DNA of 64,000 bases, taken from positions 5,566,501 through 5,630,500 of the forward strand of contig NZ_CP097484.1 of NCBI RefSeq assembly GCF_023546765.1, given 5' to 3'. The notes under the pieces are model-generated. The model saw nothing but the letters and a program-made list of their open reading frames with translations. It made no database searches and was not told the origin of the DNA. This document shows positions 16,124 through 24,789 of the stretch, one piece after another. The translations under genes were made by a program, and so were the position numbers. The stretch comes from Methylobacterium tardum (lineage in GTDB: Bacteria > Pseudomonadota > Alphaproteobacteria > Rhizobiales > Beijerinckiaceae). The stretch's first letter is position 1; the number at the start of each line of letters is the position of its first letter.

Positions 16124-16686
16124 CAGCGCCTCGATCCGTTCGTACTCCGGGCTTCGGCGTAATAGGCGCGATCCGACCGCCGGGTTCGGTCCGGGCCGGC
16201 CGCGAGGCGATCGGCCACGTAGCCGGCCGTGAAGGCGTAGATCGCCTTGTGCAGGAGATCGGTGCGCTGCTCGTCCCGCGGCCAAGTCCAGGGCGGAGCG
16301 CCGACGCCGGTGGCGTTCTCCAGGGACTGGTCGGTCAGAAGCCGCGCGTTGAGGAACAGGAACGACGCGACGGCCCCGCGCATGCCCCGCTCGGCCATGA
16401 GAACCCGGAGCGGCCCGAGCGCCAGGCCCTGGCCCCAGTGCATGGCCCAATTGAACCCCAGACTGTCACGCACCGTCGCGTGCCGGCGCCCGAGCAGCCG
16501 CTGCAGGGTATGGGCCGGAACGTACGAGTCGGACCGTCCCGTGAGGCTTTGCTCGATCTTCTCGGCCAGCGTCATGGCCGCTACGCCGGCCGCTCCGGCC
16601 AGCAGGCCGCGGGTCAGAACGCCGCCGGGCGAGCCCGCGCCCGGAGGGCGCCTGAAGCGGTCTGAATCGGCGTCTGTGCTGGCCAA
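16123..16686 (-). CDS. Conserved hypothetical membrane-associated protein
   Basis: A 187-residue protein with hydrophobic segments: 'LLAGAAGVAAMTLAEKIEQ' near residue 28, and 'GAVASFLFLNARLLTDQ' and 'AIYAFTAGYVADRLAAG' later. The phrase 'GRSDSYVPAHTLQRLLG' is seen in small membrane proteins of actinobacteria and alphaproteobacteria that have no known function. It is translationally coupled to the SDR that follows. The C-terminal tail is Arg-rich. Confidence 0.65.
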   Translation of the reverse strand: MASTDADSDRFRRPPGAGSPGGVLTRGLLAGAAGVAAMTLAEKIEQSLTGRSDSYVPAHTLQRLLGRRHATVRDSLGFNWAMHWGQGLALGPLRVLMAERGMRGAVASFLFLNARLLTDQSLENATGVGAPPWTWPRDEQRTDLLHKAIYAFTAGYVADRLAAGPDRTRRSDRAYYAEARSTNGSRR

Positions 16687-16811
16687 TGGCTGGGCCTCCG
16701 CGTGTGTCCGGTCGCTGCACCAGAGCTAACCGGCCACGCCTGGAAGCGGTTCTCGACGGGCGCAGAAAGGCCGGAGTCTCGATCCGGCCGGCGATCCCGG
16801 CCCCGAATCCG

Positions 16812-18146
16812 TCAGGCGGTCGACGGCCGGCGCGCGTTCGGGTCCGCCTGCGGGGCGCGACCGGGCACGAGCGACAGGGCGGCCGAGAGCAGGGCGAACA
16901 CCACCAGGGGGATGAGGCTCAGGGTGAAGCTGCCGGTCCCGTCCTTGATCGCGCCGATCAGGTAGGGGCCGAGAAAGCCGCCGAGGTTTCCGACCGCGTT
17001 GATCGCCGCGATGCTCGCGGCCGCCGTCGCGGGCGGCATCTGCTCGGTCGCCAGCGCCCAGAACGGACCTTTGAGCATGTAGACACCCACCGCCGCCACC
17101 GTCAGCGCCGCGACGACCGGGCCGAGCCCCGTCAGCACCGTGCCGCCCGCCAGGCCCAGCGCGAGGACCAGGAAGGACAAGGCGAGGTGCCAGCGCCGCT
17201 CGGCCGTCCGGTCGCTGTGCCGGCCCCACAGGATCATGGCGACCGAGGCGAAGCCGTACGGAATGCTGTTCAGCAGGCCGGTCTCGAAATTGCCGAGGCC
17301 GAAGCTCTTCACGATCTGCGGCGTCCAGAACGAGAGGCCGTAGCTGCTCGCCGTCGAGCCGAAATAGATCGCGGCGAACAGCAAGAGCCGCCGGTCGCTC
17401 AGGATCTCCCGCAGCGGCGGCTTCGCCGACTGGCCGCGCCGGGTGTTGCGCGCCGCCTCGGCCTGGAGCTGCCGCTGCAGCCAGTCGCGCTCATCCGCCG
17501 GCAGCCACGCCGCGTCCCGCGGTCCGTCCGGCAGCAGCCACAGGACCGCGACGGCCAAGAGCACCGCCGGCAGGCCCTCGAGGATGAACAGCCACTGCCA
17601 GCCCGCGAGCCCGAGCCCCGTCACGTTGAGCAGCGCACCGGAGATCGGCGAGCCGAGGAACGACGAGATCGGGATCGAGATCATGAAGACCCCGATGATC
17701 CGCGCCCGGTAGGCGGAGGGGAACCAGTAGGTCAGGTAGAGGATCACGCCGGGGAAGAAGCCGGCCTCGGCGAGCCCCAGCAGGAAGCGCAGGCCGATGA
17801 ACGACCAGGGCCCCTGCACGAGGGCCATGGCGGCGGAGATCAATCCCCAGGTCGCCATGATCCGGGCGATCCAGAGCCGCGCACCGAAGCGCTCCAGCAT
17901 CAGGTTGCTGGGGATCTCCATCAGGAAGTAGCCGAGGAAGAAGATCCCGGCGCCCCAGCCGAACACGGTGGCCGACAGGCCGACATCGTGGTTCATCTGG
18001 ATCGCCGCGAAGCCGACGTTCACCCGGTCGAGGAAGGACACGAAGTAGGCGAGGATTAGGAACGGCACGAGGCGCCAGCCGATCCTGCGCATCGCCGAGC
18101 GTTCCAGCGCGGTGTCGTCCGGGGAGCCTGTCACCAAGCCTGTCAT
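16812..18146 (-). CDS. MFS transporter, anion:cation symporter (phthalate/tartrate permease-like) family
   Basis: A 444-residue carrier with twelve predicted helices. 'ILAYFVSFLDRVNVGFAAIQ' in helix 1 is typical of the ACS family (NarK/ExuT/tartrate and phthalate permeases), followed by 'FFLGYFLMEIPSNLMLERFG' and 'GLAEAGFFPGVILYLTYWFP'. Such carriers bring in organic acids such as glucarate, tartrate, phthalate or 4-hydroxyphenylacetate with protons. No catabolic operon that would identify the substrate lies beside it. The Met start is followed by 'TGLVTGSPDDTALERSAMRR'; an upstream extension is Arg-rich and unlikely. Confidence 0.88.
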   Translation of the reverse strand: MTGLVTGSPDDTALERSAMRRIGWRLVPFLILAYFVSFLDRVNVGFAAIQMNHDVGLSATVFGWGAGIFFLGYFLMEIPSNLMLERFGARLWIARIMATWGLISAAMALVQGPWSFIGLRFLLGLAEAGFFPGVILYLTYWFPSAYRARIIGVFMISIPISSFLGSPISGALLNVTGLGLAGWQWLFILEGLPAVLLAVAVLWLLPDGPRDAAWLPADERDWLQRQLQAEAARNTRRGQSAKPPLREILSDRRLLLFAAIYFGSTASSYGLSFWTPQIVKSFGLGNFETGLLNSIPYGFASVAMILWGRHSDRTAERRWHLALSFLVLALGLAGGTVLTGLGPVVAALTVAAVGVYMLKGPFWALATEQMPPATAAASIAAINAVGNLGGFLGPYLIGAIKDGTGSFTLSLIPLVVFALLSAALSLVPGRAPQADPNARRPSTA

Positions 18147-18588
18147 CGGGCGTGTCCTCGTCGCGTCGTGGAATCCGCGCGGCGTCGAGGGCGTCGATGC
18201 ACCGCCGCGACGGCGGTGAGACGGACGTCTCGGGCTTCCTCGCGGGCCGGTCATCTCTGGCGGTGACCTGTGCCGACCCTGCTTAACCCGTTCGCGACAC
18301 GGCTGGGAAGCGCTCCCGGGGCTTCAACGGAGCGGATCTGTTGATCGTGACGGCGTCTTCGTATGGCAGGATACCCGTGAAGACCGCCGAACCGGCGACA
18401 CAGCAGGCTCTGGCAGGAGGGCTGCAGGTGTTCTGCAGGGGGCCGGCCGCCGGTTCCGCGCGATCCCTGTCGCGGGAACGCGGCCCTTTCCGCGTTCCGA
18501 GTATCCGGGAAAAGGCCGCGCGCCCGCGCCGGAGCCGCTGATCCCGCGCCCTCGGCTCGGCGCCTTGAAAGGGAGCGGCCCCTCCGCC
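18147..18588. other. Intergenic, nothing identified
   Basis: About 440 bases with no believable gene. Two minus-strand genes lie on either side, so the promoter of the MFS gene should be within it, but no clear hexamers were found. Confidence 0.5.
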
Positions 18589-20160
18589 TCAGCCCTTCTT
18601 GACGTTCCAGAACACCGGCACGCCGTCGAGCACCCCCGTCAGGGACGGCTTGTACGAGGTCTGGTTGAAGTACTGCCCGAGCGGCAGGTAGGGCAGGTCG
18701 GTGAAGGCCTGCTGCTGGAGCTCGCCCGCGAGCGTCTTGCGCGCGGCGGTGTCGGGGGCGTCGAGCCATCGATCCCGCAGCGCCTCGATCGCCGGGCTGG
18801 TCGGCCAGCCGATCGCGGCGCTCTGTCCCGTTCCCCGCAGGAAGGCGCTGACCGCCGGGTTGGCCTGATCGAGCCCCGCCCAGAAGGTGCAGAACGCGCT
18901 CCACCCGCCCTGGGCGACAGGATCCTTCTTGGCGCGCCGCTGCACCACCGAGCCCCAATCCATGACTTGGTAGTCGACGTTGAAGCCCGCGCGGGTCAGC
19001 ATGTCGGCCGCCACGTCGGCAAGCGCCTTCAGGCTCGGGAAGTCTGAGGCGCCCATCAGCACCACCTTCTCGCCCTTGTAGCCCGCCGCCGCGAGCGCCT
19101 TCTTGGCCGCCTCGTAGTCGCGCTTGCCCGTGAGCGCCCCGAGGCCGACATCGCTCGCCATCGGCAGGCCGGGGCAGAAGAAGCCGGTCGGCACGTGGAT
19201 CAGCTTGGGGTCGGTGCCGGTCACGGCCTGCATGAAGTCGGTCTGGTCGGCGACCTTCAGCAGCACCTGCCGGATCGCCGGATTGTCGAAGGGCGGCTGG
19301 AGCTGGTTCATCCGCAGGCAGCCGATCAGGCCGGTCGGATCGGTGATCCGCGTCGTCAGGTTGCCGAGCGTCGGCACGAGGTCGGCCGGGGGCTGCTCCC
19401 ACCAATCCATCTCGCCCGTCTGCATGGCCGAGGCGGCGGTCGCCTGATCGGGGATGATGGTCCACTCGACCCGGTCGGCGAAGGCCCGCTTCGGGCCCGA
19501 CGTCCATTGCGGCTCGCCGCCCTCGCGAGGGACATAGCCCGCAAAGCGCTCGTAGACGACGCGGGCGCCGACCACGCGCTCGTCCGCCTTGAAGCGGAAC
19601 GGGCCGCTGCCGACCATCTCGGTCACCTGGGTGAACGGGTCGGTCTTGGCGAGGCGCTCCGGCATGATCGCGCAGATCGGCGAGCCGACCTTGCCGAGGG
19701 CGTCCGGCAGGAGCGCGAAGGGCTTCTTCAGGCGGAACTGGATCGTCCGGTCGTCGGGGGCCGAGAGTTCGTCCGTGTAGGCCATGAGCGTCTGGCCCAT
19801 CGCGTCGCGCTTGCCCCAGCGGGCGATGCTCGCCACGCAGTCGCGGGCCAGCACGGGGCTGCCGTCATGGAAGGTCAGCCCGGGCCGCAGGGTGAGGCGC
19901 CACAGCGTGCCGTCATTTTCCACCGTGTGGCCGGCGACCATCTGCGGCTGTGCGGCGTAGCTCGCATCGGTGCCGTAGAGGGTGTCGAACACCGCGAGCC
20001 CGTGATTGCGGGTCACGTAGGCGGTCGTCCAGATCGGATCGAGCACCGTCAGGTCGGCCTGCGGGATGAACTTGAGCGTCCGGGAGGCCGTGCCCTGCGC
20101 CAGCGCCGGGGCCGCGAGCGCGGCGCCCGTGAGGGCCACGAAAGATCGTCTGTTCAGCAT
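18589..20160 (-). CDS. ABC transporter substrate-binding protein, family 5 (peptide/opine type)
   Basis: A 523-residue periplasmic binding protein. The N-terminus (MLNRRSFVALTGAALAAPAL) has a twin-arginine 'NRRSF' and an AxA-type cleavage site. 'GTLWRLTLRPGLTFHDGSPV' and 'VASIARWGKRDAMGQ' are the SBP_bac_5 signature, and 'FNVDYQVMDWGSVVQRRAKK' is the usual C-terminal phrase. The family binds oligopeptides, nickel, opines or glutathione. No permease or ATPase gene is adjacent, so it is an orphan here and must use a transporter encoded elsewhere. Its close kin in alphaproteobacteria are annotated only as peptide binders. Confidence 0.9.
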   Translation of the reverse strand: MLNRRSFVALTGAALAAPALAQGTASRTLKFIPQADLTVLDPIWTTAYVTRNHGLAVFDTLYGTDASYAAQPQMVAGHTVENDGTLWRLTLRPGLTFHDGSPVLARDCVASIARWGKRDAMGQTLMAYTDELSAPDDRTIQFRLKKPFALLPDALGKVGSPICAIMPERLAKTDPFTQVTEMVGSGPFRFKADERVVGARVVYERFAGYVPREGGEPQWTSGPKRAFADRVEWTIIPDQATAASAMQTGEMDWWEQPPADLVPTLGNLTTRITDPTGLIGCLRMNQLQPPFDNPAIRQVLLKVADQTDFMQAVTGTDPKLIHVPTGFFCPGLPMASDVGLGALTGKRDYEAAKKALAAAGYKGEKVVLMGASDFPSLKALADVAADMLTRAGFNVDYQVMDWGSVVQRRAKKDPVAQGGWSAFCTFWAGLDQANPAVSAFLRGTGQSAAIGWPTSPAIEALRDRWLDAPDTAARKTLAGELQQQAFTDLPYLPLGQYFNQTSYKPSLTGVLDGVPVFWNVKKG

Positions 20161-20252
20161 GCCCGCCCGTCCGTCCGGTTTGTCCCGCCGGATGGTAGCA
20201 CGCACCGGGCCAAGGAACGCCAGGGTTGTGTCCAGGCTCAGTTAAGCCCGCC

Positions 20253-21113
20253 TCACGTCTCCCGCAGGCGCTGGATCACGGCTTTCATCCTGCAAGTGAC
20301 GCCGTCCGGCGCGAAGCGGAGAACCACGTCGCCCCCGAGCGTGTCGGTCAGGGTTCGCTCGATCAGCCGGGATCCGAAGCCGCGTCGTTCGGGGGGCGTC
20401 ACCGGCGGGCCGCCATGCTCGCTCCAGCACAGGTGAAGCGTTCGCCCCGCCTCGCCCCGGGCCGTGTGCCACACGATCCGCACGCGCCCCGTCTCGCAGG
20501 AGAGGGCGCCATACTTCGTGGCGTTGGTCGCCAGCTCGTGCAGGGCCATCGACAGGGCCACCGTCTGGCGCGGGCCCAGGCGAACGGCCGGTCCCGTCAC
20601 GGCGAACCGCTCGGCGGCATCGGTCCCGGCATGGGTGGCCAGGGCCGTCTCGACGGTGCGCCGGACCGACGTGCCGAGCCAACGCTCCTCGGCGAGAACC
20701 CGATGGGCCTGTCCCAGCGCCACGACCCGCGCCAGCAGGGCGGCACGGCCGTCGGCGAGACTCGGCGGATTCCGCAGCGTCTGGCTGATCATGGCCTGCA
20801 CCAGCGTCAAGGAGTTCTTCAGGCGATGCGAGAGCTCGCGCATCATGGAGGTCTGATGCTCGCAGCGCATCCGCAGGCGGGCCGCTGCCTGCTCGGAGGC
20901 CTGGAGACGCGCCCGCAGGACCTGAACCTCCCGCTCCAGGCTTCGCTCCCGGCTGGCATCCGCCTGCGCGCGGCTCTCCGCCACCTCCTGGACCCGCGCG
21001 GCGTCGATGTCCGCCATCAGCGCGAAGGCCCGCTCGGCCCGCTCGCCGGCCTCTTCGAGGCAGCGCCGCAGATACGCAGTTTCGGCGGTGGATTCCGGAC
21101 GCCGCCCCGACAT
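20253..21113 (-). CDS. HWE-family sensor histidine kinase, coiled-coil input
   Basis: A 286-residue soluble kinase. Residues about 15-100 are a long coiled coil ('YLRRCLEEAGERAERAFAL', 'EREVQVLRARLQASEQAAAR') instead of a PAS or GAF sensor. The catalytic part has the H box 'ELSHRLKNSLTLVQAMISQT', the N box 'ALHELATNATKYGALS', 'LCWSEHGGPPV' with the W-x-E that names the family, and 'RRGFGSRLIERTL'. ATG at 21113 has an AGGTG site; a GTG nine bases upstream is an alternative. It has no response regulator beside it and probably works in a branched stress or surface pathway. Confidence 0.88.
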   Translation of the reverse strand: MSGRRPESTAETAYLRRCLEEAGERAERAFALMADIDAARVQEVAESRAQADASRERSLEREVQVLRARLQASEQAAARLRMRCEHQTSMMRELSHRLKNSLTLVQAMISQTLRNPPSLADGRAALLARVVALGQAHRVLAEERWLGTSVRRTVETALATHAGTDAAERFAVTGPAVRLGPRQTVALSMALHELATNATKYGALSCETGRVRIVWHTARGEAGRTLHLCWSEHGGPPVTPPERRGFGSRLIERTLTDTLGGDVVLRFAPDGVTCRMKAVIQRLRET

Positions 21114-21471
21114 CGTGGACACCTATCGACACGCCCCGGCCCTCGATCGGCAAGCGCGACCATAGGCGATGTCGTGCGGCGGGCCGCTAACGTCCGTTAA
21201 CGCGCGCGTTTTTTCGAGCGCGGGTTGCGGCCGGTTCGATGCCGCGCGCCGACCCGCCGGCCGGCATCGAACCGGCCGCCCGTGGCGCAGGACTGGCTTG
21301 AGCCTCTTAACCGTTTAAAAAGATCGAAGATAACAAGCTTTCGTCAATATAAGGACTTTATTGCAGGTCATCAGACCGCGGTCGCCGCGCCGAGCGACCG
21401 GATTCCGGTCCTCGCGCGGTGTTGCCGTCCTCCAAGTCCGAGGGCGGGCGGGGCTTTCCAGGATCGTCGTC
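21114..21471. other. Intergenic region, promoter-like
   Basis: About 360 bases between divergent genes. The stretch 21305-21365 is AT-rich ('aaccgtttaaaaagatcgaa') and is the likely promoter of the plus-strand gene. No gene seen. Confidence 0.45.
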
Positions 21472-21705
21472 ATGAACTTCACCGTCTCCGCACGCCTGTC
21501 CGCGCGCCGGTTCGCCTACCAGCACGCCTCGGTCCTGACCGCCCTGGATCAGGGCATGAGCCTGATCGCGGCCGGCATGGCCGACGTGACGATCACGGAC
21601 GGCAGTGGCCGGGCCCGGACGCCGGCGGCTCTGTACCGGTCGCTGTTCGAGCCCAACCGCGCTGCGCCGGTAAGGGGCACGACGACCCAGGCGCAGGCCG
21701 CCTGA
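21472..21705 (+). CDS. Hypothetical protein
   Basis: A 77-residue soluble protein: MNFTVSARLSARRFAYQHAS, then 'LDQGMSLIAAGMADVTITDG' and 'RTPAALYRSLF'. The spacing of the phrase 'G..dV.I.d..G...tp..L' resembles a small Methylobacterium/Bradyrhizobium family of unknown role. The ATG is preceded by 'ggatcgtcgtc', a poor ribosome site, though codon use supports the gene. Confidence 0.55.
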   Translation: MNFTVSARLSARRFAYQHASVLTALDQGMSLIAAGMADVTITDGSGRARTPAALYRSLFEPNRAAPVRGTTTQAQAA

Positions 21706-21888
21706 TCAGGCCGAAATCCGGCGCTGTTCCAACGTTCCGGCGCTCGGATGCCGCGAGACCCGGTCTCAATACCGAAGAAATCTATCGCGTCGGGGTTCGT
21801 CTTTCTGGACATCTCCGGAGATCAGGCTTAGCCTGTGGGTGTTCGTGCCGTTGATGTATCGGCCGGATGCTTCCGAGGATCGTTCTAC

Positions 21889-22434
21889 ATGAAGCGCCGC
21901 AGCGCGCGACCATTTATGGTCGAAGTCAAGCACACCCGTACCGGACGCACATCGCTGACCTCGTCTCATCCAGCCACGCGCTCGGCCAAGAACCTGTGGC
22001 CAGAACTGGCCGAGGCCGAGACGAAGCCGACCCAGCCGGACCTTCCGGCTGCACCGGCCGCCCGGCAGGAGGAGCGCCCTGCACAGGCACCGGCCCGGCG
22101 CGTTCTTCCGAGCCTGGTCCCGATGTTCGAGATCTCGGCCGAGCCGGAGGTTGCCCCCGCAGTCGAGTCCGAACCGGTCGCGACGCCGCGGGTGCGCCGT
22201 CCGCGGGCCCGCGTTGAGCAGACCCTCGCGGCGGAGCCGGCGGCCAAGCCTCGCCGGGCCGCCCCTCGGCCCGAGACCGCTGCCGCCCCCGAGGTGGTCG
22301 AAGCCTCCGCCCGCGCGATCCCGGCCCAGCCCGGTCAGGCTCCGTCGCCGCGACCCGTTCCCTCCTGGCGCCGGGGGACCGAGCTGCGGCTCGGCGAGCG
22401 CTGGAAGCGCCGCCTGCCGCAATATTGTCGCTGA
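21889..22434 (+). CDS. Hypothetical proline/alanine-rich protein
   Basis: A 181-residue protein. A basic conserved N-terminus (MKRRSARPFMVEVKHTRTGR, then 'TSSHPATRSAKNLWPEL') is followed by about 100 residues of low-complexity Ala/Pro/Glu/Arg sequence and a conserved basic end ('GERWKRRLPQYCR'). The two ends look like a recognisable alphaproteobacterial family, possibly nucleic-acid binding because of their charge. No known domain. The middle is probably disordered. Translation is assumed to start at the ATG after 'cgttctac'. Confidence 0.65.
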   Translation: MKRRSARPFMVEVKHTRTGRTSLTSSHPATRSAKNLWPELAEAETKPTQPDLPAAPAARQEERPAQAPARRVLPSLVPMFEISAEPEVAPAVESEPVATPRVRRPRARVEQTLAAEPAAKPRRAAPRPETAAAPEVVEASARAIPAQPGQAPSPRPVPSWRRGTELRLGERWKRRLPQYCR

Positions 22435-22439
22435 TCCGT

Positions 22440-22468
22440 CGCCTGACCGACCTCGGCGCGGTCAGGCG
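22440..22468. terminator. Bidirectional hairpin between convergent genes
   Basis: A ten-base-pair stem (CGCCTGACCG / CGGTCAGGCG) with a nine-base loop lies just after the plus-strand stop and overlaps the 3' end of the minus-strand gene, so it could end both transcripts. Confidence 0.6.
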
Positions 22469-22734
22469 AAGAACGGTCTGAAGTTCTCGATCCAGCCGCG
22501 CAGCCATGCCTCGCAGCCGCGCTGGGCGCCCTCGGCATCCTGGCCATGGCCCCAGATGTCCTCGGCGAGCGGGCTCCACCACGTCCAGAACCGGCTCGAT
22601 CCGTCGTACTCGCAGATTCCGACCTGCACCGCGCCGACCCGTCCGACGAAGCGTGGGAGCGGCACGCCGGCCGTCACATCCTGCGTCCAGGTGATCAGGC
22701 TCTTGGTGGGTCCGTTGGTCGGGTTGTCGCCCAT
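22462..22734 (-). CDS. Conserved hypothetical protein
   Basis: A 90-residue soluble protein unusually rich in Trp: 'KSLITWTQDVTAGVP', 'GSSRFWTWWSPLAEDIWGHG' and 'GCEAWLRGWIENFRPFF'. It starts MGDNPTNGPTKSLITWTQDV. The aromatic content suggests a compact ligand- or protein-binding fold, but no family with known function was recognised. The 3' end overlaps a terminator hairpin. Confidence 0.65.
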   Translation of the reverse strand: MGDNPTNGPTKSLITWTQDVTAGVPLPRFVGRVGAVQVGICEYDGSSRFWTWWSPLAEDIWGHGQDAEGAQRGCEAWLRGWIENFRPFFA

Positions 22735-22779
22735 TCCGTTAGAACGGCGCCGCGACCCGTGCGTTCACGCGCCGCGCTC

Positions 22780-23253
22780 TCACGCCGCCAGCTGCTCGGG
22801 AAGGGCGCCCGCGGCCAGCCGGGAATTGCGGTAGCGCGCGTCCGCCGTGACCTCGCGCTCGACCCACGGGGGCAGCACCACGGGCTGGTCCTCCCGATCG
22901 AGTTCGATCTCGGCCAGGATCAGACCGGCGAGGTCGCCGCCGAACACGTCGACATCCCAGACGGCGCCGGCATGCTCGACCCGGTAGCGCGTCTTTTCCA
23001 GCCGCCGACCGGCCGGCAGGCGTGCCAGAAGCTCCGCGCCGTCCTCCGGCGCGATCGGAAACTCGATCTCGTCGCGGCTGATCCCATGCCGGGGGCTTTT
23101 CCAGGTCACCAGCATGTGCGCGCCGGCTTGGCGGATGCGGATCGTGTCGGTGTCGTCGGCGACGAGATAGCCCTGAACGAGGGGCGTCCCCGATTGACAC
23201 AAGGTCAGAACCGACGGGCTCGCAATGAACTTGCGCTCAATCTCGACCGACAT
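22780..23253 (-). CDS. CYTH domain triphosphatase-like protein
   Basis: A 157-residue CYTH (class IV adenylate cyclase/thiamine triphosphatase) tunnel protein. It opens with the signature 'MSVEIERKF' and continues with alternating Lys/Arg and Glu strands: 'DTIRIRQAGAHMLVTWKSP', 'SRDEIEFPI', 'EKTRYRVEHAGAVWDVDVFG' and 'LILAEIELD'. The acidic and basic residues that bind triphosphate and metal are present. Short bacterial CYTH proteins of this length usually hydrolyse inorganic tripolyphosphate. It is divergent from two NUDIX genes. Confidence 0.88.
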   Translation of the reverse strand: MSVEIERKFIASPSVLTLCQSGTPLVQGYLVADDTDTIRIRQAGAHMLVTWKSPRHGISRDEIEFPIAPEDGAELLARLPAGRRLEKTRYRVEHAGAVWDVDVFGGDLAGLILAEIELDREDQPVVLPPWVEREVTADARYRNSRLAAGALPEQLAA

Positions 23254-23421
23254 GCCGCGACTCGCTGGTGTTCGACGCCGAAAGCTTTCGCCAACAAGGC
23301 GGCGCAACGCAAGCGCGCCGGTAGGCTCGCGGCACGGCGTTACAGGCATGGCTCGCCGACACTTTAGCCAGGATGCAAACCCGACATCTTCAACTATGTA
23401 AAAGCGGGAGGAGACTTTCGA

Positions 23422-23955
23422 TTGCAGGATCGCGCGCAGAAGAACCATTCCCTCTCGTCGCCGAGGTCAGCACTGAAGACGGTATCCAAGCGTCCCAGCC
23501 TGAAGAAGCTGCTGCGGAAGGCGCATGCCAAGCCGCTCAAGCAGGTCGCGGCCCTGCCGTTCCGCGTGGGTGCGGACGGCCGGATCGAGGTTCTCCTGAT
23601 CACCTCGCGCGACACGGGGCGGTGGATCATCCCGAAGGGCTGGCCGATGCTGGGCCGCAAGGCGCATCGGGCGGCCGAGCGGGAGGCGTTCGAGGAGGCC
23701 GGCCTGAAGGGCCAGATCGCGGCCAGTCCGGTTGGGTGGTATCGCTACGAGAAGCGCCTCGAGGACGGCCTCGCACTTCCCTGCAAGGTGCGCGTGTATC
23801 CCCTGCGGGTCGAGGTGCAGCACGAGCGCTGGCCGGAGCGGGATCAGCGGACGTTGCAATGGTTCGCGCCTGAGGAAGCGGCGCGCCTTGTCGAGGAGGA
23901 CGAGCTCCAGCGGCTGCTGGCGGGCTTCGCGGCGCCGCACGACCGCCGCGCGTGA
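23422..23955 (+). CDS. NUDIX hydrolase
   Basis: A 177-residue hydrolase. The Nudix box 'REAFEEAGL' is preceded by 'WIIPKGWPMLGRKAHRAAE', the phrase found in alphaproteobacterial relatives of diphosphoinositol/diadenosine polyphosphate hydrolases. The first Glu of the classical box is Arg. 'AALPFRVGADGRIEVLLITS' is the first strand, and a basic extension of about 40 residues leads it. The start is TTG with an excellent GGGAGGAG site eight bases upstream. The stop overlaps the GTG of a second NUDIX gene (GTGA), so two hydrolases are co-translated. Substrates are not known. Confidence 0.85.
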   Translation: MQDRAQKNHSLSSPRSALKTVSKRPSLKKLLRKAHAKPLKQVAALPFRVGADGRIEVLLITSRDTGRWIIPKGWPMLGRKAHRAAEREAFEEAGLKGQIAASPVGWYRYEKRLEDGLALPCKVRVYPLRVEVQHERWPERDQRTLQWFAPEEAARLVEEDELQRLLAGFAAPHDRRA

Positions 23956-24347
23956 GCGCCTACGACGACATGCCCACCGTCGTGGTGGTTCTCGTCCCGG
24001 TGGAGAGCGGCCTGCTCATGATCCGCCGCGGCTTGGCCGACGGTTACGGCCAACTCGCCCTGCCCGGCGGCTACCAGATGCGCGGCGAGAGCTGGCAGGA
24101 GGCGGGCGCACGGGAAGTGCTGGAGGAGACCGGACTGCAGATCGCGGCCGAGCCGCTACGCCTCCTCTCGGTGGTGACCACGCCGGACCGGCGGCAGAAC
24201 CTGCTGTTCTGCGAGAGCCAGCCGGCCCGGTTCGCGGATCGGGGCGAGCCCGACGGCGAGGTTCTCGAGGTTCTGGTTGTCGACGCGCCTGTCCGGACGG
24301 CCTTCCCGACCCACGATGCCATGGTGGCGGCGTTCTTCGCGCGCTGA
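23952..24347 (+). CDS. NUDIX hydrolase
   Basis: A 131-residue hydrolase with a complete Nudix box: 'GGYQMRGESWQEAGAREVLE' then 'ETGL', giving the Gly, Glu and REx2EExG-type residues. 'VVVVLVPVESGLLMIRRGLA' is the substrate-side strand and 'LPGGY' precedes the box. The start is a GTG overlapping the previous gene's stop. It looks like a housecleaning pyrophosphatase (NADH, ADP-ribose or nucleotide type); specificity is not readable. Confidence 0.85.
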   Translation: MSAYDDMPTVVVVLVPVESGLLMIRRGLADGYGQLALPGGYQMRGESWQEAGAREVLEETGLQIAAEPLRLLSVVTTPDRRQNLLFCESQPARFADRGEPDGEVLEVLVVDAPVRTAFPTHDAMVAAFFAR

Positions 24348-24490
24348 TCCGTGCCGATCAGACCGGCTAGCCCGGGGAACCGGCCGGGCGCCCCGCCGTT
24401 GATGGCGTAGATTGGATCATTTCTAAGTTCCATGCCCGTTTGTTTGAGGTCGCAGCGGCCCTGCGCCGCCGATCCCATAGGAGCCTGACC

Positions 24491-24688
24491 ATGAACGCGA
24501 AGTGCGAGACCTGCCGGTTCTTCGGCGAGCACAAGGGCAACGGCGCCGTCGCGCAGAACGATGCCGGCCTGTGCCGCTTCAATCCGCCCGTCAGCCAGCC
24601 CGCACCCGAGTCCAAGGGGCTCTGGCCGGTGGTCGCCGCACAGGATTGGTGCGGCCACTACACCCCCGAGATGACGGCGGCCGAGTAA
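24491..24688 (+). CDS. Small cysteine-containing hypothetical protein
   Basis: A 65-residue protein with four Cys: 'CETCRFF' at the N-terminus, 'AGLCRFNPP' in the middle and 'QDWCGHYTPE' near the end. The spacing suits a zinc ribbon or an iron-sulfur site. The start is the Met of 'MNAKCETC', preceded by 'gagcctgacc'. A good terminator follows. Short proteins with 'C..CrFf...gLCRFnPP...WCGey' are common in alphaproteobacteria and have no known function. Confidence 0.7.
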   Translation: MNAKCETCRFFGEHKGNGAVAQNDAGLCRFNPPVSQPAPESKGLWPVVAAQDWCGHYTPEMTAAE

Positions 24689-24709
24689 GGCCGCGCCCCG
24701 ACCAAGCAA

Positions 24710-24735
24710 AAGGGCCAGCCGTCAGGCTGGCCCTT
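24710..24735 (+). terminator. Intrinsic terminator
   Basis: An eleven-base-pair stem (AAGGGCCAGCC, loop GTCA, complement) followed by 'ctcgttt'. It lies between the plus-strand small gene and the 3' end of dxs and could serve both directions. Confidence 0.8.
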
Positions 24736-24789
24736 CTCGTTTGGCCACAGCGCCGGATGGGTCGGTCGCCGCGGAACAGGAAATCGGGC

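Noticed and set aside
16686..18059. 457-codon plus-strand frame opposite the MFS transporter
   Set aside because: Highly charged low-complexity translation; the minus strand codes for a clear membrane carrier in the same DNA.
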